Source of the DNA: an uncultured Eubacteriales bacterium
GTDB taxonomy: Bacteria > Bacillota > Clostridia > Oscillospirales > Oscillospiraceae
Assembly: GCA_949289455.1 (NCBI GenBank)
Contig: CASEOA010000011.1
Span: forward strand, 1-50,591
Length of the DNA stretch: 50,591 nt
Direction of reading: 5' to 3'
Under the pieces are notes generated by a model that had not been told where the DNA came from, did no database searches, and worked only from the letters and a program-made list of their open reading frames with translations. A program made the translations under genes and the position numbers. Positions 26,416 through 34,424 of this stretch are shown here, in pieces; position 1 is the first letter of the stretch, and the number at the start of each line of letters is the position of its first letter.

Positions 26416-26443
26416 GTAGGGGCGGGGCTCTGTCCCCCGCCCG
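26416..26443. repeat. GTAGGGGCG family repeat, half copy abutting murD
   Basis: One hairpin of the family (GGCGGGG, CTCTGT loop region, CCCCCGCC) placed directly against the murD stop codon. Confidence 0.6.
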
Positions 26444-27835
26444 TCAGCTCAGTCCATAGATGATTTTCTTGAAGGCGGCCCCCCGCTCCATAAAGTTCTT
26501 GAACTTGTCAAAAGAGGCACAGGCCGGGGACAGGATGACCACGTCGCCGGTCTGGGCTGCCCGATGGGCGGCCAGCACCGCCTCCTCAAAGCCGTCGATG
26601 ACGTGGATGGGCAGGGCGGCGGGCAGATAGTCGGGGGTGGCCTCTACCGCCTCTTTAATCTTCTGGGCGGTATTCCCTGTAAGGAATAGTTCCTTTACAT
26701 GCGCTGTGATCTCAGGACCCAGCACGTCAAAGGGGATGTGCTTGTCATAGCCGCCGGCGATGAGGATCACCTTCTGCTGGAAGGAGCGCAGCCCGGCGAT
26801 GGTGCGGGAGGGGCTGGAGGCGATGGAGTCGTTATAATACTTCACGCCCCGGAGGGTGCGCACCAGCTCGATGCGGTGCTCCACCCCGGCAAATTTTTGG
26901 GCGAAGGTACGGATCACCTGGTCGGGCACCAGGCCGTCCAGGGCGGTGATGGCCGCCATGTAATTCTCCACGTTGTGCTCGCCGGGGAGCAGAATATCGG
27001 CCACCGGCAGCACCGGGCGCTCGTGCATCTGGTTGCGCACCCAAATCACCCCATCCCGGAGGAAGGCCCCCCGCTCCGGCTCGGTGGTGCGGCTGAACAT
27101 GGCCACCCGCCCGGGGGCCTCGCCGGCAAAGCCCCGGGTGATGTCGTTGTCGGCGTTGACCACCAGCAGGCCGCTCTCGTCCTGGTGGAGGAAAATGTTC
27201 TCCTTAGCCTCCACATATTCCTCCATGGAGGTGTGCACGTCCAGGTGGTTGGGGGCCAGGTTGGTGACTACGGCGATGTTGGGGCTCTGCTGCATGGTCA
27301 TCAGCTGGAAGGAGGACAGCTCCAGCACGGCAATATCATCCGGCTCCATGCCGTCCACGTCGGGTAGCAGGGGCTTGCCGATGTTGCCTCCTACATAGGT
27401 GGTTTGACCGGCGGCTTTGAGCAGTTCGGCAATGATGGTGGTGGTGGTGGTCTTGCCGTCGCTGCCGGTGACGGCAATGGTCTTGCAGGGGCAGACCTGG
27501 AAGAACACCTCCATCTCAGAGGTCAGGATGGCCCCCTTCTGGAGGGCGGCCACCAGCTGGGGCAGGTCGGGCCGCATTCCGGGGGTGCGGAAGATGACCT
27601 CAAAGTCCAGATCCTCCAGGTAGTCCTCCCCCAGCTTCAGGGTGGCGCCCAGGCTCTCCAGCTCCTCCGCCAGACCTGCGAAGGCGCTCATGGGCTTTTT
27701 ATCGCAGGCGGTGACCTTGACCCCCGCCCGGAGCAGCATCTTGATGAGGGGGGTGTTGGACACGCCGATGCCGATGACGGCCACCCGCTTGCCCTTCAGT
27801 CTGGACAGGTATTCCTGTATGGCGGAACGCTTCAT
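26444..27835 (-). CDS. murD: UDP-N-acetylmuramoyl-L-alanine:D-glutamate ligase
   Basis: Adds D-glutamate to UDP-MurNAc-L-Ala in peptidoglycan precursor synthesis, in the cytosol. The 463-residue length is normal. It has the N-terminal nucleotide-binding GIGVSNTPLIKML, the ATP loop VTGSDGKTTTTTIIAELL (about 121-138), LELSSFQL, NLAPNHLDVH and, in the C-terminal domain, YYNDSIASSPSRTIAGL. GGAGG lies before the ATG, and a consensus promoter lies upstream. It heads the long minus-strand run of genes down to 17353. Confidence 0.96.
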   Translation of the reverse strand: MKRSAIQEYLSRLKGKRVAVIGIGVSNTPLIKMLLRAGVKVTACDKKPMSAFAGLAEELESLGATLKLGEDYLEDLDFEVIFRTPGMRPDLPQLVAALQKGAILTSEMEVFFQVCPCKTIAVTGSDGKTTTTTIIAELLKAAGQTTYVGGNIGKPLLPDVDGMEPDDIAVLELSSFQLMTMQQSPNIAVVTNLAPNHLDVHTSMEEYVEAKENIFLHQDESGLLVVNADNDITRGFAGEAPGRVAMFSRTTEPERGAFLRDGVIWVRNQMHERPVLPVADILLPGEHNVENYMAAITALDGLVPDQVIRTFAQKFAGVEHRIELVRTLRGVKYYNDSIASSPSRTIAGLRSFQQKVILIAGGYDKHIPFDVLGPEITAHVKELFLTGNTAQKIKEAVEATPDYLPAALPIHVIDGFEEAVLAAHRAAQTGDVVILSPACASFDKFKNFMERGAAFKKIIYGLS

Positions 27836-27870
27836 GGACAGTTCCTCCTTTTTCTTTGTTTAACCAATTT

Positions 27871-27899
27871 ATTATATCCCACTTGGCGGGAAAATGCAA
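27871..27899 (-). promoter_or_regulatory. Promoter of murD
   Basis: On the minus strand TTGCAT (27899-27894), a 17-nt spacer and consensus TATAAT (27876-27871) lie 35 nt before murD. It is divergent from the rnpB promoter with under 20 bp between the -35 boxes. Confidence 0.75.
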
Positions 27900-27917
27900 A
27901 TAGAGTTGGGGTTTGAT

Positions 27918-27946
27918 TTGACAATCCGGCGGGGATAGGGTAAAAT
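27918..27946 (+). promoter_or_regulatory. Promoter of rnpB
   Basis: Consensus TTGACA (27918-27923), a 17-nt spacer and TAAAAT (27941-27946). The predicted first RNA base is 27953, 7 nt downstream. Confidence 0.85.
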
Positions 27947-27952
27947 AGTCGG

Positions 27953-28306
27953 GCAAGCAAGCTGGACAGCCGCGCGGCCGGGGGGAAACGCCCGGCTGTG
28001 AGGAAAGTCCGGGCTCCACAGGGCAAGGATAACGGGTAACACCCGCCGGGGGCGACCCTAGGAAAAGTGCAACAGAGATATACCGCTGGCGGCCTTCGGC
28101 CGCCAGTAAGGATGGAAAGGCGAGGTAAGAGCTCACCCGATGGCGTGCCAAGCGTCCATCGCTGTAAACTCTATCCGGAGCAACGCCGTGGAGGGACATG
28201 AGGCCGGCCCGGCCGTCCCGGGGAGGCGGCTTGAGCGTACCGGCAACGGTGCGTCGAGATAGATGGCTGTCTTAAAGGACAGAACCCGGCTTACAGGCTT
28301 ACTTGC
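27953..28306 (+). ncRNA. rnpB: RNase P RNA, bacterial class A
   Basis: The catalytic RNA that trims tRNA 5' ends. The ends pair as helix P1 (27953-27962 with 28297-28306). Conserved blocks are present in order: GAGGAAAGTCCGGGCTCC, GGGTAACACCCG, ACAGAGATATACCGC, then near the 3' end AGATGGCTGTC, ACAGAACCCGGCTTA. Length of 354 nt is typical. The promoter lies directly upstream and a strong terminator directly downstream. Confidence 0.95.
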
Positions 28307-28313
28307 AGATATG

Positions 28314-28350
28314 GCGGCCCGGAGCGTGCAGCTCCGGGCCGCGTTATTTT
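28314..28350 (+). terminator. Terminator of rnpB
   Basis: A perfect 12-bp stem, GCGGCCCGGAGC (28314-28325) with 28331-28342, then GTTATTTT. It starts 7 nt after the P1 helix. Confidence 0.85.
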
Positions 28351-28401
28351 GAGACATGGTCGGCGCGCCCGGCAAACTGGCGCTTTTTCTCCCAATTCCC
28401 C

Positions 28402-28432
28402 TTGACACTTCCCTTACGTCAGATGGTACACT
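28402..28432 (+). promoter_or_regulatory. Promoter of the MerR-type gene with a 19-nt spacer
   Basis: Consensus TTGACA (28402-28407) and TACACT (28427-28432) are separated by 19 nt rather than 17. Long spacers are typical of promoters that MerR-family proteins remodel, so the downstream regulator may control itself here. Confidence 0.65.
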
Positions 28433-28456
28433 GGGTTTGGACAAGGAGGGATTGCC

Positions 28457-29098
28457 GTGAAAATGAAAGAGGTGTGCGCCCAAACGGGGCTGACCGAGCG
28501 GGCGGTGCGGTTTTACGTCCAGGAAAAGCTGGTGTCCCCCCAGGCCCAGCGCCGGGGCGGGCGGACCTGGCTGGACTTCTCCCCAGCCGACGTGGCCCGG
28601 CTGCGGGCCATCGCCACCCTGCGGAAGGCGGGGTTCACGGTGGAGGAGCTCCGGACCATGGGAGAGGATTTTGCCGCAAACGCCCCCAACGCCGCCTTTG
28701 CCTTGCGGCGGCGGCTCCAGGAGGCGCTGGACGCCTATGACAAGCTCCGCTTTACCGACACCGCCCAGGCCGACGGCCTGGAGGACTACGCCGCCCTGCT
28801 GGAGCGGGAGGTATCCAGCCGGGAGCTGCCCGCCGCCGACCAGCGGGGCCCCCTCTCCCGGCTGAACTGGGCGTCCATCTGGGAGACCCTGTGCATGATT
28901 CTGGCGGTGATTCTGGCCTGGCGGCTGTACGCCTGGCTGGTGGACGCCCTTTCCAGGGTCTCCGATCTGTTTTTCTTCGCCTTTATGAACGTGCTGGTGG
29001 TGCTGATCCCCTTCCTGGTGGTGTTCCTGCCCATCGCCCTGGTACTGGGCAGCAAGCTGGGCAAGTGGCTGTACCGGCACTTTGAGTACGTGCCCTAG
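28457..29098 (+). CDS. Membrane-anchored MerR-family transcriptional regulator
   Basis: 213 residues. Residues 1-70 are a MerR DNA-binding domain: MKEVCAQTGLTERAVRFYV, then the wing and second helix-turn-helix ARLRAIATLRKAGFTVEELR. A charged linker follows (about 75-135). Two strongly hydrophobic segments (about 143-163 and 171-198) end the protein, replacing the usual soluble effector domain. The GTG start at 28457 has AAGGAGGG 6 nt upstream; the in-frame ATG two codons later is further off. It likely senses a membrane or envelope signal, which is inference. Confidence 0.8.
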   Translation: MKMKEVCAQTGLTERAVRFYVQEKLVSPQAQRRGGRTWLDFSPADVARLRAIATLRKAGFTVEELRTMGEDFAANAPNAAFALRRRLQEALDAYDKLRFTDTAQADGLEDYAALLEREVSSRELPAADQRGPLSRLNWASIWETLCMILAVILAWRLYAWLVDALSRVSDLFFFAFMNVLVVLIPFLVVFLPIALVLGSKLGKWLYRHFEYVP

Positions 29099-29110
29099 GT
29101 CCCGAACCAA

Positions 29111-29151
29111 CGAAAAAGGAGCCTGCCGTCACCCGGCAGGCTCCTTTTTCG
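29111..29151. terminator. Bidirectional terminator between the MerR-type gene and yebC
   Basis: A perfect 18-bp stem (29111-29128 with 29134-29151) with A-rich and T-rich ends, able to end both convergent transcripts. Confidence 0.9.
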
Positions 29152-29157
29152 TATAAA

Positions 29158-29886
29158 TCAGCCCTGATCCCAGTTGTGCCACACGTTCTGCACGTCGTCA
29201 TTGTCCTCCAGCAGGTCAATGAGCTTCTCCATGTTCTTGATGTCGTCCTCATTTTCCAGCTTGACATAGTTCTGGGGCACCATCTCCACGGCGGCCTGGA
29301 CGAAGGTGTAGCCCTTCTCCTCCATGGCGGCCAGCACGGCGCCGAAGGAATCGGGGTCAGTGTACACCTCGAACACCTCGTCCTCCACCTGCATGTCGTC
29401 AGCGCCGCAGTCCAGGGCGTCCATCATGACGGTGTCCTCGTCCAGGTCCTCCTTCTCGATGACGATGACGCCCTTGCGGTCGAAGGACCAGGACACACAG
29501 CCGGTGGCACCCAGGCCCTTGCCGTACTTGTCCAGCAGGTGGCGCACCTCAGGGGCGGTGCGGTTGCGGTTGTCGGTGAGGGCGTCCACGATGACGGCCA
29601 CGCCGGAGGGGCCGTAGCCCTCATACACCACGTTCTCGTAGCTGTCGGTGTTGCCGGAGCCCAGAGCCTTGTCGATGGTGCGCTTGATGTTGTCGTTGGG
29701 CATGTTGGCGGCCTTGGCCTTGGCGATGACGGTGGCCAGGCGGGAGTTGTTATTGGGGTCGCCGCTGCCGCCGGTCTTGACGGCCACGATCATCTCGCGG
29801 GCGATCTTGGTAAACATCTGGGAGCGCTTGGCGTCAGCCGCGCCCTTGGTCTTCTGAATATTATGCCACTTGGAATGTCCGGACAT
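29158..29886 (-). CDS. YebC/PmpR family protein
   Basis: 242 residues beginning MSGHSKWHNIQKTKGAADAK, the highly conserved family N-terminus, followed by KIAREMIVAVKTGG, NMPNDNIKRTIDKALG and VIVDALTDNRNRTAPEVRH. Members act as DNA-binding regulators and, in recent work on the family, as ribosome-associated factors that help at proline-rich stalls. A promoter lies immediately upstream and a shared terminator downstream, so it is monocistronic. Confidence 0.95.
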   Translation of the reverse strand: MSGHSKWHNIQKTKGAADAKRSQMFTKIAREMIVAVKTGGSGDPNNNSRLATVIAKAKAANMPNDNIKRTIDKALGSGNTDSYENVVYEGYGPSGVAVIVDALTDNRNRTAPEVRHLLDKYGKGLGATGCVSWSFDRKGVIVIEKEDLDEDTVMMDALDCGADDMQVEDEVFEVYTDPDSFGAVLAAMEEKGYTFVQAAVEMVPQNYVKLENEDDIKNMEKLIDLLEDNDDVQNVWHNWDQG

Positions 29887-29922
29887 GGTATCGTTCCCTT
29901 CTCGTCGAAAATCAGCGCATAT

Positions 29923-29951
29923 AGTTTATCACTTTTTCCCATGCTTGGCAA
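29923..29951 (-). promoter_or_regulatory. Promoter of yebC
   Basis: On the minus strand TTGCCA (29951-29946), a 17-nt spacer and TAAACT (29928-29923) lie 36 nt before the start codon. Confidence 0.55.
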
Positions 29952-30053
29952 GTCCCCAGCGGAAAGAGATGGGAGACAGGAGTTTTGGTGTCCGGCCTTC
30001 CAATGCCAAACCCATTCTGTCCCCGCCCACGCGTTCCGGGGTTATGGAACGTT

Positions 30054-30108
30054 CCGCCCCCTCATCCGGCCCTGCGGGCCACCTTCCCCCCTGAGGGGGG
30101 AAGGTTTT
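30054..30108 (-). repeat. CCTTCCCCCCTCAGGGGGG family, copy 2 (inverted)
   Basis: Read on the minus strand it matches 11003-11055 almost base for base: a CCTTCCCCCC/GGGGGGAAGG hairpin, then GGTGGCCCGCAGGGCCGGAT, then GAGGGGG. The second hairpin has a different loop (CGCA in place of CACG). Confidence 0.75.
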
Positions 30109-30139
30109 GGCTCTGACGGGGTCAGGTGGTCAACCAACG

Positions 30140-30190
30140 TTTCCCCTCATCCGTCTGGCCTCCGGCTAACCACCTTCCCCAGGGGATGGC
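30140..30190 (-). repeat. CCTTCCCCCCTCAGGGGGG family, degenerate copy 3
   Basis: Keeps the outline (CCCCTGGGGAAGGTGGTTAG, then CCGGA and GGATGAGGGG on the minus strand) with a shorter first hairpin and an altered second one. It lies about 30 bp from copy 2. Confidence 0.55.
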
Positions 30191-30218
30191 TGGAATTATC
30201 TCCCATCTCATCACTATA

Positions 30219-31016
30219 TCAGAGGTAGGAAAACGCCTCCTGATGCACCTGGGTGGTAAGGACCTCCACCTTGGGGAATCCGTCGGCCAGCCATTTGGCC
30301 AGCACCGGCACCACCACCTGCTCGGTGGGGTAGTGGCCGGCGTCGATGAGGTTGACCCCCAGGGCGCGGGCGTCCAGGAAGCCGTTGTACTTCACGTCGG
30401 CGGTGACGAAGGTGTCGCACCCCATAGCCAGAGCGTCCTTAAGCATGTCGGCGCAGGCGCCGCCCCCCACCGCCACCCGGCGCACCGGACGGCGGGCGTC
30501 CACGAACCGGACGCCGTTGGCCCCCAGGGCCTCCTTGACAAAGGCAGCAAAGGCGGGGGCGTACATGGGCACCCCGGTGGTATTGCCCACCCGGCCGATG
30601 CCGTAGGGCCGGCCAGAGGCGTCCACCCCGTCCTGCTTGAGCTGCTCAATCTGGGTGAGGCCCAGCCTCTGGGCCAGGGCGTCGTTCACCCCGCCGCTCA
30701 CCGCGTCCAGGTTGGTGTGGGCGCAGATGGCGGCAATGCCTCCCTCCGCCAGGGAGAGCAAAATGCGTCCGGTGGGATCGGCGTCGGTGATGGACTTGGC
30801 GGGGAAGAAAATCACAGGGTGGTGGGACACGATGAGCTGGCACCCCAGCTGGGCGGCCTCGGCGGCCACCTCCTGGGTGATATCCAGGCTCACCAGCACC
30901 TTGTCCACCTGCCGGTCCCCCCGGCCCACCAGGAACCCGGCGTTGTCAAAGTCCATTTGCAGGGCGAAAGGGGCCAGCCCGTCCAGGTAGCGATAAATCT
31001 CTCTCACCGTTGCCAT
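30219..31016 (-). CDS. Nif3-like dinuclear metal centre protein (YqfO family)
   Basis: 265 residues beginning MATVREIYRYLDGLAPFALQ. Metal-binding motifs are present: IVSHHPVIFF (about 62-71), CAHTNLDA, and near the end DAGHYPTEQ. Family members form hexamers with a two-metal site; their enzyme activity is still debated. Its start lies 13 nt inside trmK, a pairing conserved across Firmicutes. The ATG at 31016 was chosen because the family starts here, while the open frame continues through trmK in another frame. Confidence 0.92.
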   Translation of the reverse strand: MATVREIYRYLDGLAPFALQMDFDNAGFLVGRGDRQVDKVLVSLDITQEVAAEAAQLGCQLIVSHHPVIFFPAKSITDADPTGRILLSLAEGGIAAICAHTNLDAVSGGVNDALAQRLGLTQIEQLKQDGVDASGRPYGIGRVGNTTGVPMYAPAFAAFVKEALGANGVRFVDARRPVRRVAVGGGACADMLKDALAMGCDTFVTADVKYNGFLDARALGVNLIDAGHYPTEQVVVPVLAKWLADGFPKVEVLTTQVHQEAFSYL

Positions 31017-31717
31017 GATAACCACTCCTCTCTCAGTTCCAGCAGGCCGGCGTGGACCTGCTCCATCTCTGCCCGCCGGGGGGCGTCCTCCGGCCGGGTG
31101 GACCGGGCCAGCCCCTCCGCCGCCCGGGCAGTCTGGGCGATGAGCCGGTCCAGATACTCCCTCCGCAGAGGGGCCTCCTCCCCCCTGCGCTGCCGCCCCG
31201 CCCAGGCCTCCGCCGGGGTCAGCGCCCCCATGGGGCCGGGGCGCACCACGAAGGTGGTGTACAGGGTGTCCCCTTCCCGGCTCAGCAGTTCTTTGGCGAT
31301 GGTATAGCCGTGGCCCTGGAGCCACCGCCGCAGCTCCGGCTGGGCGCTCATGGGCTGGAGGAGCAGCAGACAGTCCTCCTTCCACACCCAGGGGGCGGCG
31401 GCCAGAATGTCCGCGATGGTCTCCCCGCCCATACCGGCGATGGCGATGGTATCCGCCTCCCCGGGAGCCACCCCTGCCAGACCGTCGCACAGCCGGAAGT
31501 CCATCTGCTCCGTCAGGTTGTATTTTTCCGCCGTGGCCCTGGCCCGTTCCAGAGGCCCCTTCCGCAGGTCGCAGGCCAGTGCCCTTGTGACGATCCCCCG
31601 CTGGAGGAGCCACACCGGCAGATAGGCGTGGTCGGTGCCGATGTCGGCAAACTTTGCCCCCGCCGGCACCTGCTCCGCCACCGAGCGCAGCCGGGGAGTC
31701 AGCTGGATGGGACGCAT
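31004..31717 (-). CDS. trmK: tRNA (adenine-22-N1)-methyltransferase
   Basis: Methylates A22 of tRNA using S-adenosylmethionine. 237 residues. The N-terminal Rossmann domain has FADIGTDHAYLPVWLLQRG (motif I), ACDLRKGPLERA and IAIAGMGGETIADIL, characteristic of TrmK; a helical C-terminus follows. The ATG at 31717 has GGAGGT 7 nt upstream. A GTG three codons earlier overlaps that site and is less likely. It overlaps the Nif3-like gene, so the two are coupled. Confidence 0.92.
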   Translation of the reverse strand: MRPIQLTPRLRSVAEQVPAGAKFADIGTDHAYLPVWLLQRGIVTRALACDLRKGPLERARATAEKYNLTEQMDFRLCDGLAGVAPGEADTIAIAGMGGETIADILAAAPWVWKEDCLLLLQPMSAQPELRRWLQGHGYTIAKELLSREGDTLYTTFVVRPGPMGALTPAEAWAGRQRRGEEAPLRREYLDRLIAQTARAAEGLARSTRPEDAPRRAEMEQVHAGLLELREEWLSWQR

Positions 31718-31753
31718 CCCGGTCACCTCCGATCAACAATCACTCTGTGCAGC

Positions 31754-31782
31754 AAAAAAGGAGCGGTTGGACCGCTCCTTTT
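31754..31782. terminator. Bidirectional terminator after the DUF1858 gene
   Basis: GGAGCGGT (31760-31767) pairs with ACCGCTCC (31771-31778) around TGG. It has six A on one side and four T on the other, so it works best for the minus-strand DUF1858 transcript. Confidence 0.8.
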
Positions 31783-31793
31783 CCGTTGCCTGA

Positions 31794-32000
31794 TTACTGG
31801 GCATCCGCCATGTCGGCGTTCAGCTTGGCCAGCAGCTCGTTCACGTCCACGCCGTGGACCATGCAGGCCTCCTCCACGGTCTCGCCCCGGGAAGAGGGGC
31901 AGCCCAGGCAGTGCATGCCGATGGACAGGAAGATAGGCGCGGTCTGAGGAGCGATGTCCAGGATATCGCCGATGATGGTATCTTTGGTGATCTGAGCCAT
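31794..32000 (-). CDS. DUF1858 small redox protein
   Basis: 68 residues beginning MAQITKDTIIGDILDIAPQT with CLGC near residue 32, the pattern of the DUF1858 / hybrid-cluster-protein-associated redox disulfide family. The two Cys may form a reversible disulfide or bind metal. No hybrid cluster protein gene is nearby. TGGAGGT precedes the ATG and a terminator follows, so it is transcribed on its own or from radA read-through. Confidence 0.88.
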   Translation of the reverse strand: MAQITKDTIIGDILDIAPQTAPIFLSIGMHCLGCPSSRGETVEEACMVHGVDVNELLAKLNADMADAQ

Positions 32001-32092
32001 AGGGAGAATACCTCCAACTTTCTAGGATATCGGTAGTATATCCTATTTTCAGACTTTTTGCAAGAGGGGATGAAAAAATAGAGTGAAGCTCC

Positions 32093-33460
32093 TCACAGGA
32101 AGGCCAGCGCCTCCCGGATGTTGCGCACCCGGATGAGCTGGAGGCCGTCGGGAACCTCCAGCTTGGCGCCAGTGCGCTGGGGCACCAGGCACTTGGTAAA
32201 GCCCAGCCGGTGGACCTCGCTGAGCCGCTGGCCCAGGGCGTTCACCGACCGCAGCTCCCCGGTGAGGCCCACCTCCCCGATGGCGGCCAAGTCTCCGGGC
32301 ACCGGCCGGTCCCGGAAGGAGGAGGCCAGGGCCACCACCATGGCCAGGTCGGCGGCGGGCTCGTCCAGGAACAGGCCGCCGATGACGTTGATATAGGCGT
32401 CGCAGGAGCTGACCATAAGCCCGCCCCGCTTCTCCAGCACCGCCAGCAGCAGATTGACCCGGTTGAAGTCAAAGCCGTTGGAGGTGCGCCGGGGCACGTT
32501 GAAGCTGGTGGGGGCCAGCAGGGCCTGAACCTCCGCCAACACCGGCCGCACCCCCTCCATGACGCAGGTAACACAGGTACCAGGGGCGTCCTGGGGCCGT
32601 CCTGAGAGCAGCAGCTCCGAGGGGTTGGGCACCTCCGTCAATCCCCCGTCCCCCATCTCGAACACCCCGATCTCGTTGGTGGCTCCAAACCGGTTCTTGG
32701 CCGCCCGGAGGATGCGGTAGGAGTTCTGCTGCTCCCCCTCAAAGTAGAGCACGCAGTCCACCATGTGCTCCAGCACCTTGGGCCCGGCAATGGAACCCTC
32801 CTTGTTCACATGGCCGATGACGAATACCGTGATGCCCTGGCCCTTGGCCAGATTCATCAGGGCCAGGGTACAGTCCTTCACCTGGCCCACGCTGCCCGGG
32901 GCGGCGGTGAGCTCACTGTTGTACATGGTCTGGATGGAGTCCACGATGAGCACGTCGGGCTTTAGTTCCTCCACCGCCTCCACCACGTCCTCCAGACTGG
33001 TCTCGGCCAGCAGGTAGAGCTCGCCCCCCTGTACTCCCAGCCGCTCGGCCCGCAGCTTGATCTGCCGCTCGGACTCCTCGCCGGAGACGTAGAGCACCTT
33101 GGCAAACCGGCACAGGTTGTGGCAGATCTGGAGCATCAGGGTGGACTTGCCGATACCCGGCGCGCCTCCCACCAGCACCAGGGAGCCCTGGACCGCCCCG
33201 CCCCCCAGCACCCGGTCCAGCTCGCTCATGCCGGTGGCAAACCGCAGCTCCTGGGTGGTCTCCACCTCCTCCATCCGCCGGGGCCGGACAATCCCCCGGC
33301 TGGCGGGACTGGATGCGGCAGCCGAGACGGGACTTTTGCGCTTGGGCTCGGCGGGCTGCTCCACAATGGTGTTCCACGCCTTGCAGGCGGGACACTGCCC
33401 CGCCCACTTGGGCAGCTCGTTGCCGCACTCGGTACAATAAAACATGGTTTTGGATTTCAT
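32093..33460 (-). CDS. radA: DNA repair protein RadA
   Basis: A helicase-like motor that extends recombination intermediates. The 455-residue length is normal. It has an N-terminal four-Cys zinc finger (CTECGNELPKWAGQCPACKAW, about 9-29), Walker A GGAPGIGKSTLM (about 97-108), Walker B DVLIVDSIQTM, the RadA-specific KNRFG (about 257-261), and a C-terminal Lon-type domain without the protease serine. GGAGGAGC precedes the ATG at 33460. Confidence 0.96.
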   Translation of the reverse strand: MKSKTMFYCTECGNELPKWAGQCPACKAWNTIVEQPAEPKRKSPVSAAASSPASRGIVRPRRMEEVETTQELRFATGMSELDRVLGGGAVQGSLVLVGGAPGIGKSTLMLQICHNLCRFAKVLYVSGEESERQIKLRAERLGVQGGELYLLAETSLEDVVEAVEELKPDVLIVDSIQTMYNSELTAAPGSVGQVKDCTLALMNLAKGQGITVFVIGHVNKEGSIAGPKVLEHMVDCVLYFEGEQQNSYRILRAAKNRFGATNEIGVFEMGDGGLTEVPNPSELLLSGRPQDAPGTCVTCVMEGVRPVLAEVQALLAPTSFNVPRRTSNGFDFNRVNLLLAVLEKRGGLMVSSCDAYINVIGGLFLDEPAADLAMVVALASSFRDRPVPGDLAAIGEVGLTGELRSVNALGQRLSEVHRLGFTKCLVPQRTGAKLEVPDGLQLIRVRNIREALAFL

Positions 33461-33496
33461 GGGTGGATGCTCCTCCCCTTCTCTTTTGGTATAAGC

Positions 33497-33561
33497 CGTA
33501 GGGGCGGCGTCCTCGACGCCCCGCTGAGTCCCGGCGGGCGGCCCAGAGGCCCGCCTCTACG
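33497..33561. repeat. GTAGGGGCG family repeat, copy 3, supplying the cwlD stop codon
   Basis: 65 bp ending in CGTAGGGGCG and CGCCTCTACG, with hairpins GGGGCGTCG-type (GGCGTC..GACGCC) and GGCGGGC..GCCCGCC. The TAG of its right end, read on the minus strand, is the stop codon of the amidase gene. Confidence 0.75.
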
Positions 33562-34264
33562 AAATCAGATCCTCCTCATACTGGAGCCACGCCCCGGTGA
33601 GGGCGGCGGCCAGCTGGAGCTGGTAGTCCTCCGAGGTCAGCTTGGCCTCCTCCTCCGGGTTGGACAAAAAGCCGCACTCCACCAGGATGGCGGGGCGGGT
33701 GACGTGGTTCATCAGGTAGACGGTGTCGGGGATAGGCTTGGCCTGGCGGGTATTGTCCGGGTCCACCGCCTGGCGCAGCACCTCCTGGGTGTGGGACGCC
33801 CACTCCTGGCTGCCCGCCGTGGGGGCGTAAAAGACCTGGGCTCCGTGGTATTGGGAGCTGGTGTACATATTCTGGTGGATGCTCAGCAGCACCCCGTAGT
33901 CGGTCCCCTCCACCGCCGCCACCCGGTTTTTCAGGTCGGAAGTCTTTTTCTCCCGGAGGGTGTCCGCCGATGGGTCGTGGAGGGACACGTCCTCGCTGCG
34001 CAGTACCACTGCCGCCTGGCCGTACAGTCCCAGCAGCAGGTCCATCCGGCGGGTGATGGCCAGATTGATGGTACTCTCGGGCACTCCGGTGAGGGAGACT
34101 GCCCCGCCGTCCTCCCCGCCGTGGCCGGCGTCCAGCACCAGGGTAACTCCCGGCCGGCCGCCGTACAGAAAGGTCTCCGCCGCCGGTTTCCCTCCGTGGG
34201 CCAGAAAATACAGGCTGCCCAAGGCCAGAGCCCACACCAAGGCCCACTTCCCCGCCAGTTTCAT
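33557..34264 (-). CDS. cwlD: N-acetylmuramoyl-L-alanine amidase, CwlD-like
   Basis: 235 residues: one N-terminal membrane anchor or uncleaved signal (about 5-22), then an Amidase_3 domain with VTLVLDAGHGGEDGGAV (zinc His), ESTINLAITRRMDLL, SIHQNMYTSS (second zinc His) and PAILVECGFLSNPEEE (catalytic Glu). Length and lack of cell-wall repeats fit CwlD, which starts muramic-lactam formation in spore cortex. The ATG at 34264 is chosen over an upstream frame opening because it begins the signal and follows GGGGGGAG. The last codons and stop run into a dispersed repeat. Confidence 0.85.
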   Translation of the reverse strand: MKLAGKWALVWALALGSLYFLAHGGKPAAETFLYGGRPGVTLVLDAGHGGEDGGAVSLTGVPESTINLAITRRMDLLLGLYGQAAVVLRSEDVSLHDPSADTLREKKTSDLKNRVAAVEGTDYGVLLSIHQNMYTSSQYHGAQVFYAPTAGSQEWASHTQEVLRQAVDPDNTRQAKPIPDTVYLMNHVTRPAILVECGFLSNPEEEAKLTSEDYQLQLAAALTGAWLQYEEDLIS

Positions 34265-34330
34265 GCCGCTCCCCCCTATCCACAGGAGCATATGCGCCGC
34301 TCCGGCGGAATAGAAGGGGCCGTCCCCGCT

Positions 34331-34360
34331 ATTCTACCATGAAGAGGCTGGATTGTCCAA
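34331..34360 (-). promoter_or_regulatory. Possible promoter of cwlD
   Basis: On the minus strand TTGGAC (34360-34355), an 18-nt spacer and TAGAAT (34336-34331). CwlD genes are often under a sporulation sigma factor, so this assignment is tentative. Confidence 0.4.
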
Positions 34361-34367
34361 GTTTCTG

Positions 34368-34396
34368 TTGCCTTTTCCCTGCCTAGGCGGTAAGAT
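34368..34396 (+). promoter_or_regulatory. Possible promoter of the yhcH-like gene
   Basis: TTGCCT (34368-34373), a 17-nt spacer and TAAGAT (34391-34396) lie 28 nt before the start codon. Confidence 0.4.
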
Positions 34397-34424
34397 AATG
34401 GTATCAACGACGGAGGTGGTACCC

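Larger units (their letters stand above)
29887..30218. other. Intergenic region with promoter and two repeat copies
   Basis: About 330 bp between yebC and the Nif3-like gene. It holds the yebC promoter (29923-29951), an inverted CCTTCCCCCCTCAGGGGGG-family repeat (30054-30108) and a degenerate third copy (30140-30190). No gene is seen in it. Confidence 0.8.

Noticed and set aside
27836-28456. Riboswitch or tRNA in the structured region before the MerR-type gene
   Set aside because: The conserved blocks and P1 pairing identify RNase P RNA; a terminator separates it from the next gene.
30219-31739. 506-residue frame merging a methyltransferase-region translation with the Nif3-like protein
   Set aside because: Its first half is the wrong frame over trmK; Nif3 homology starts at 31016.
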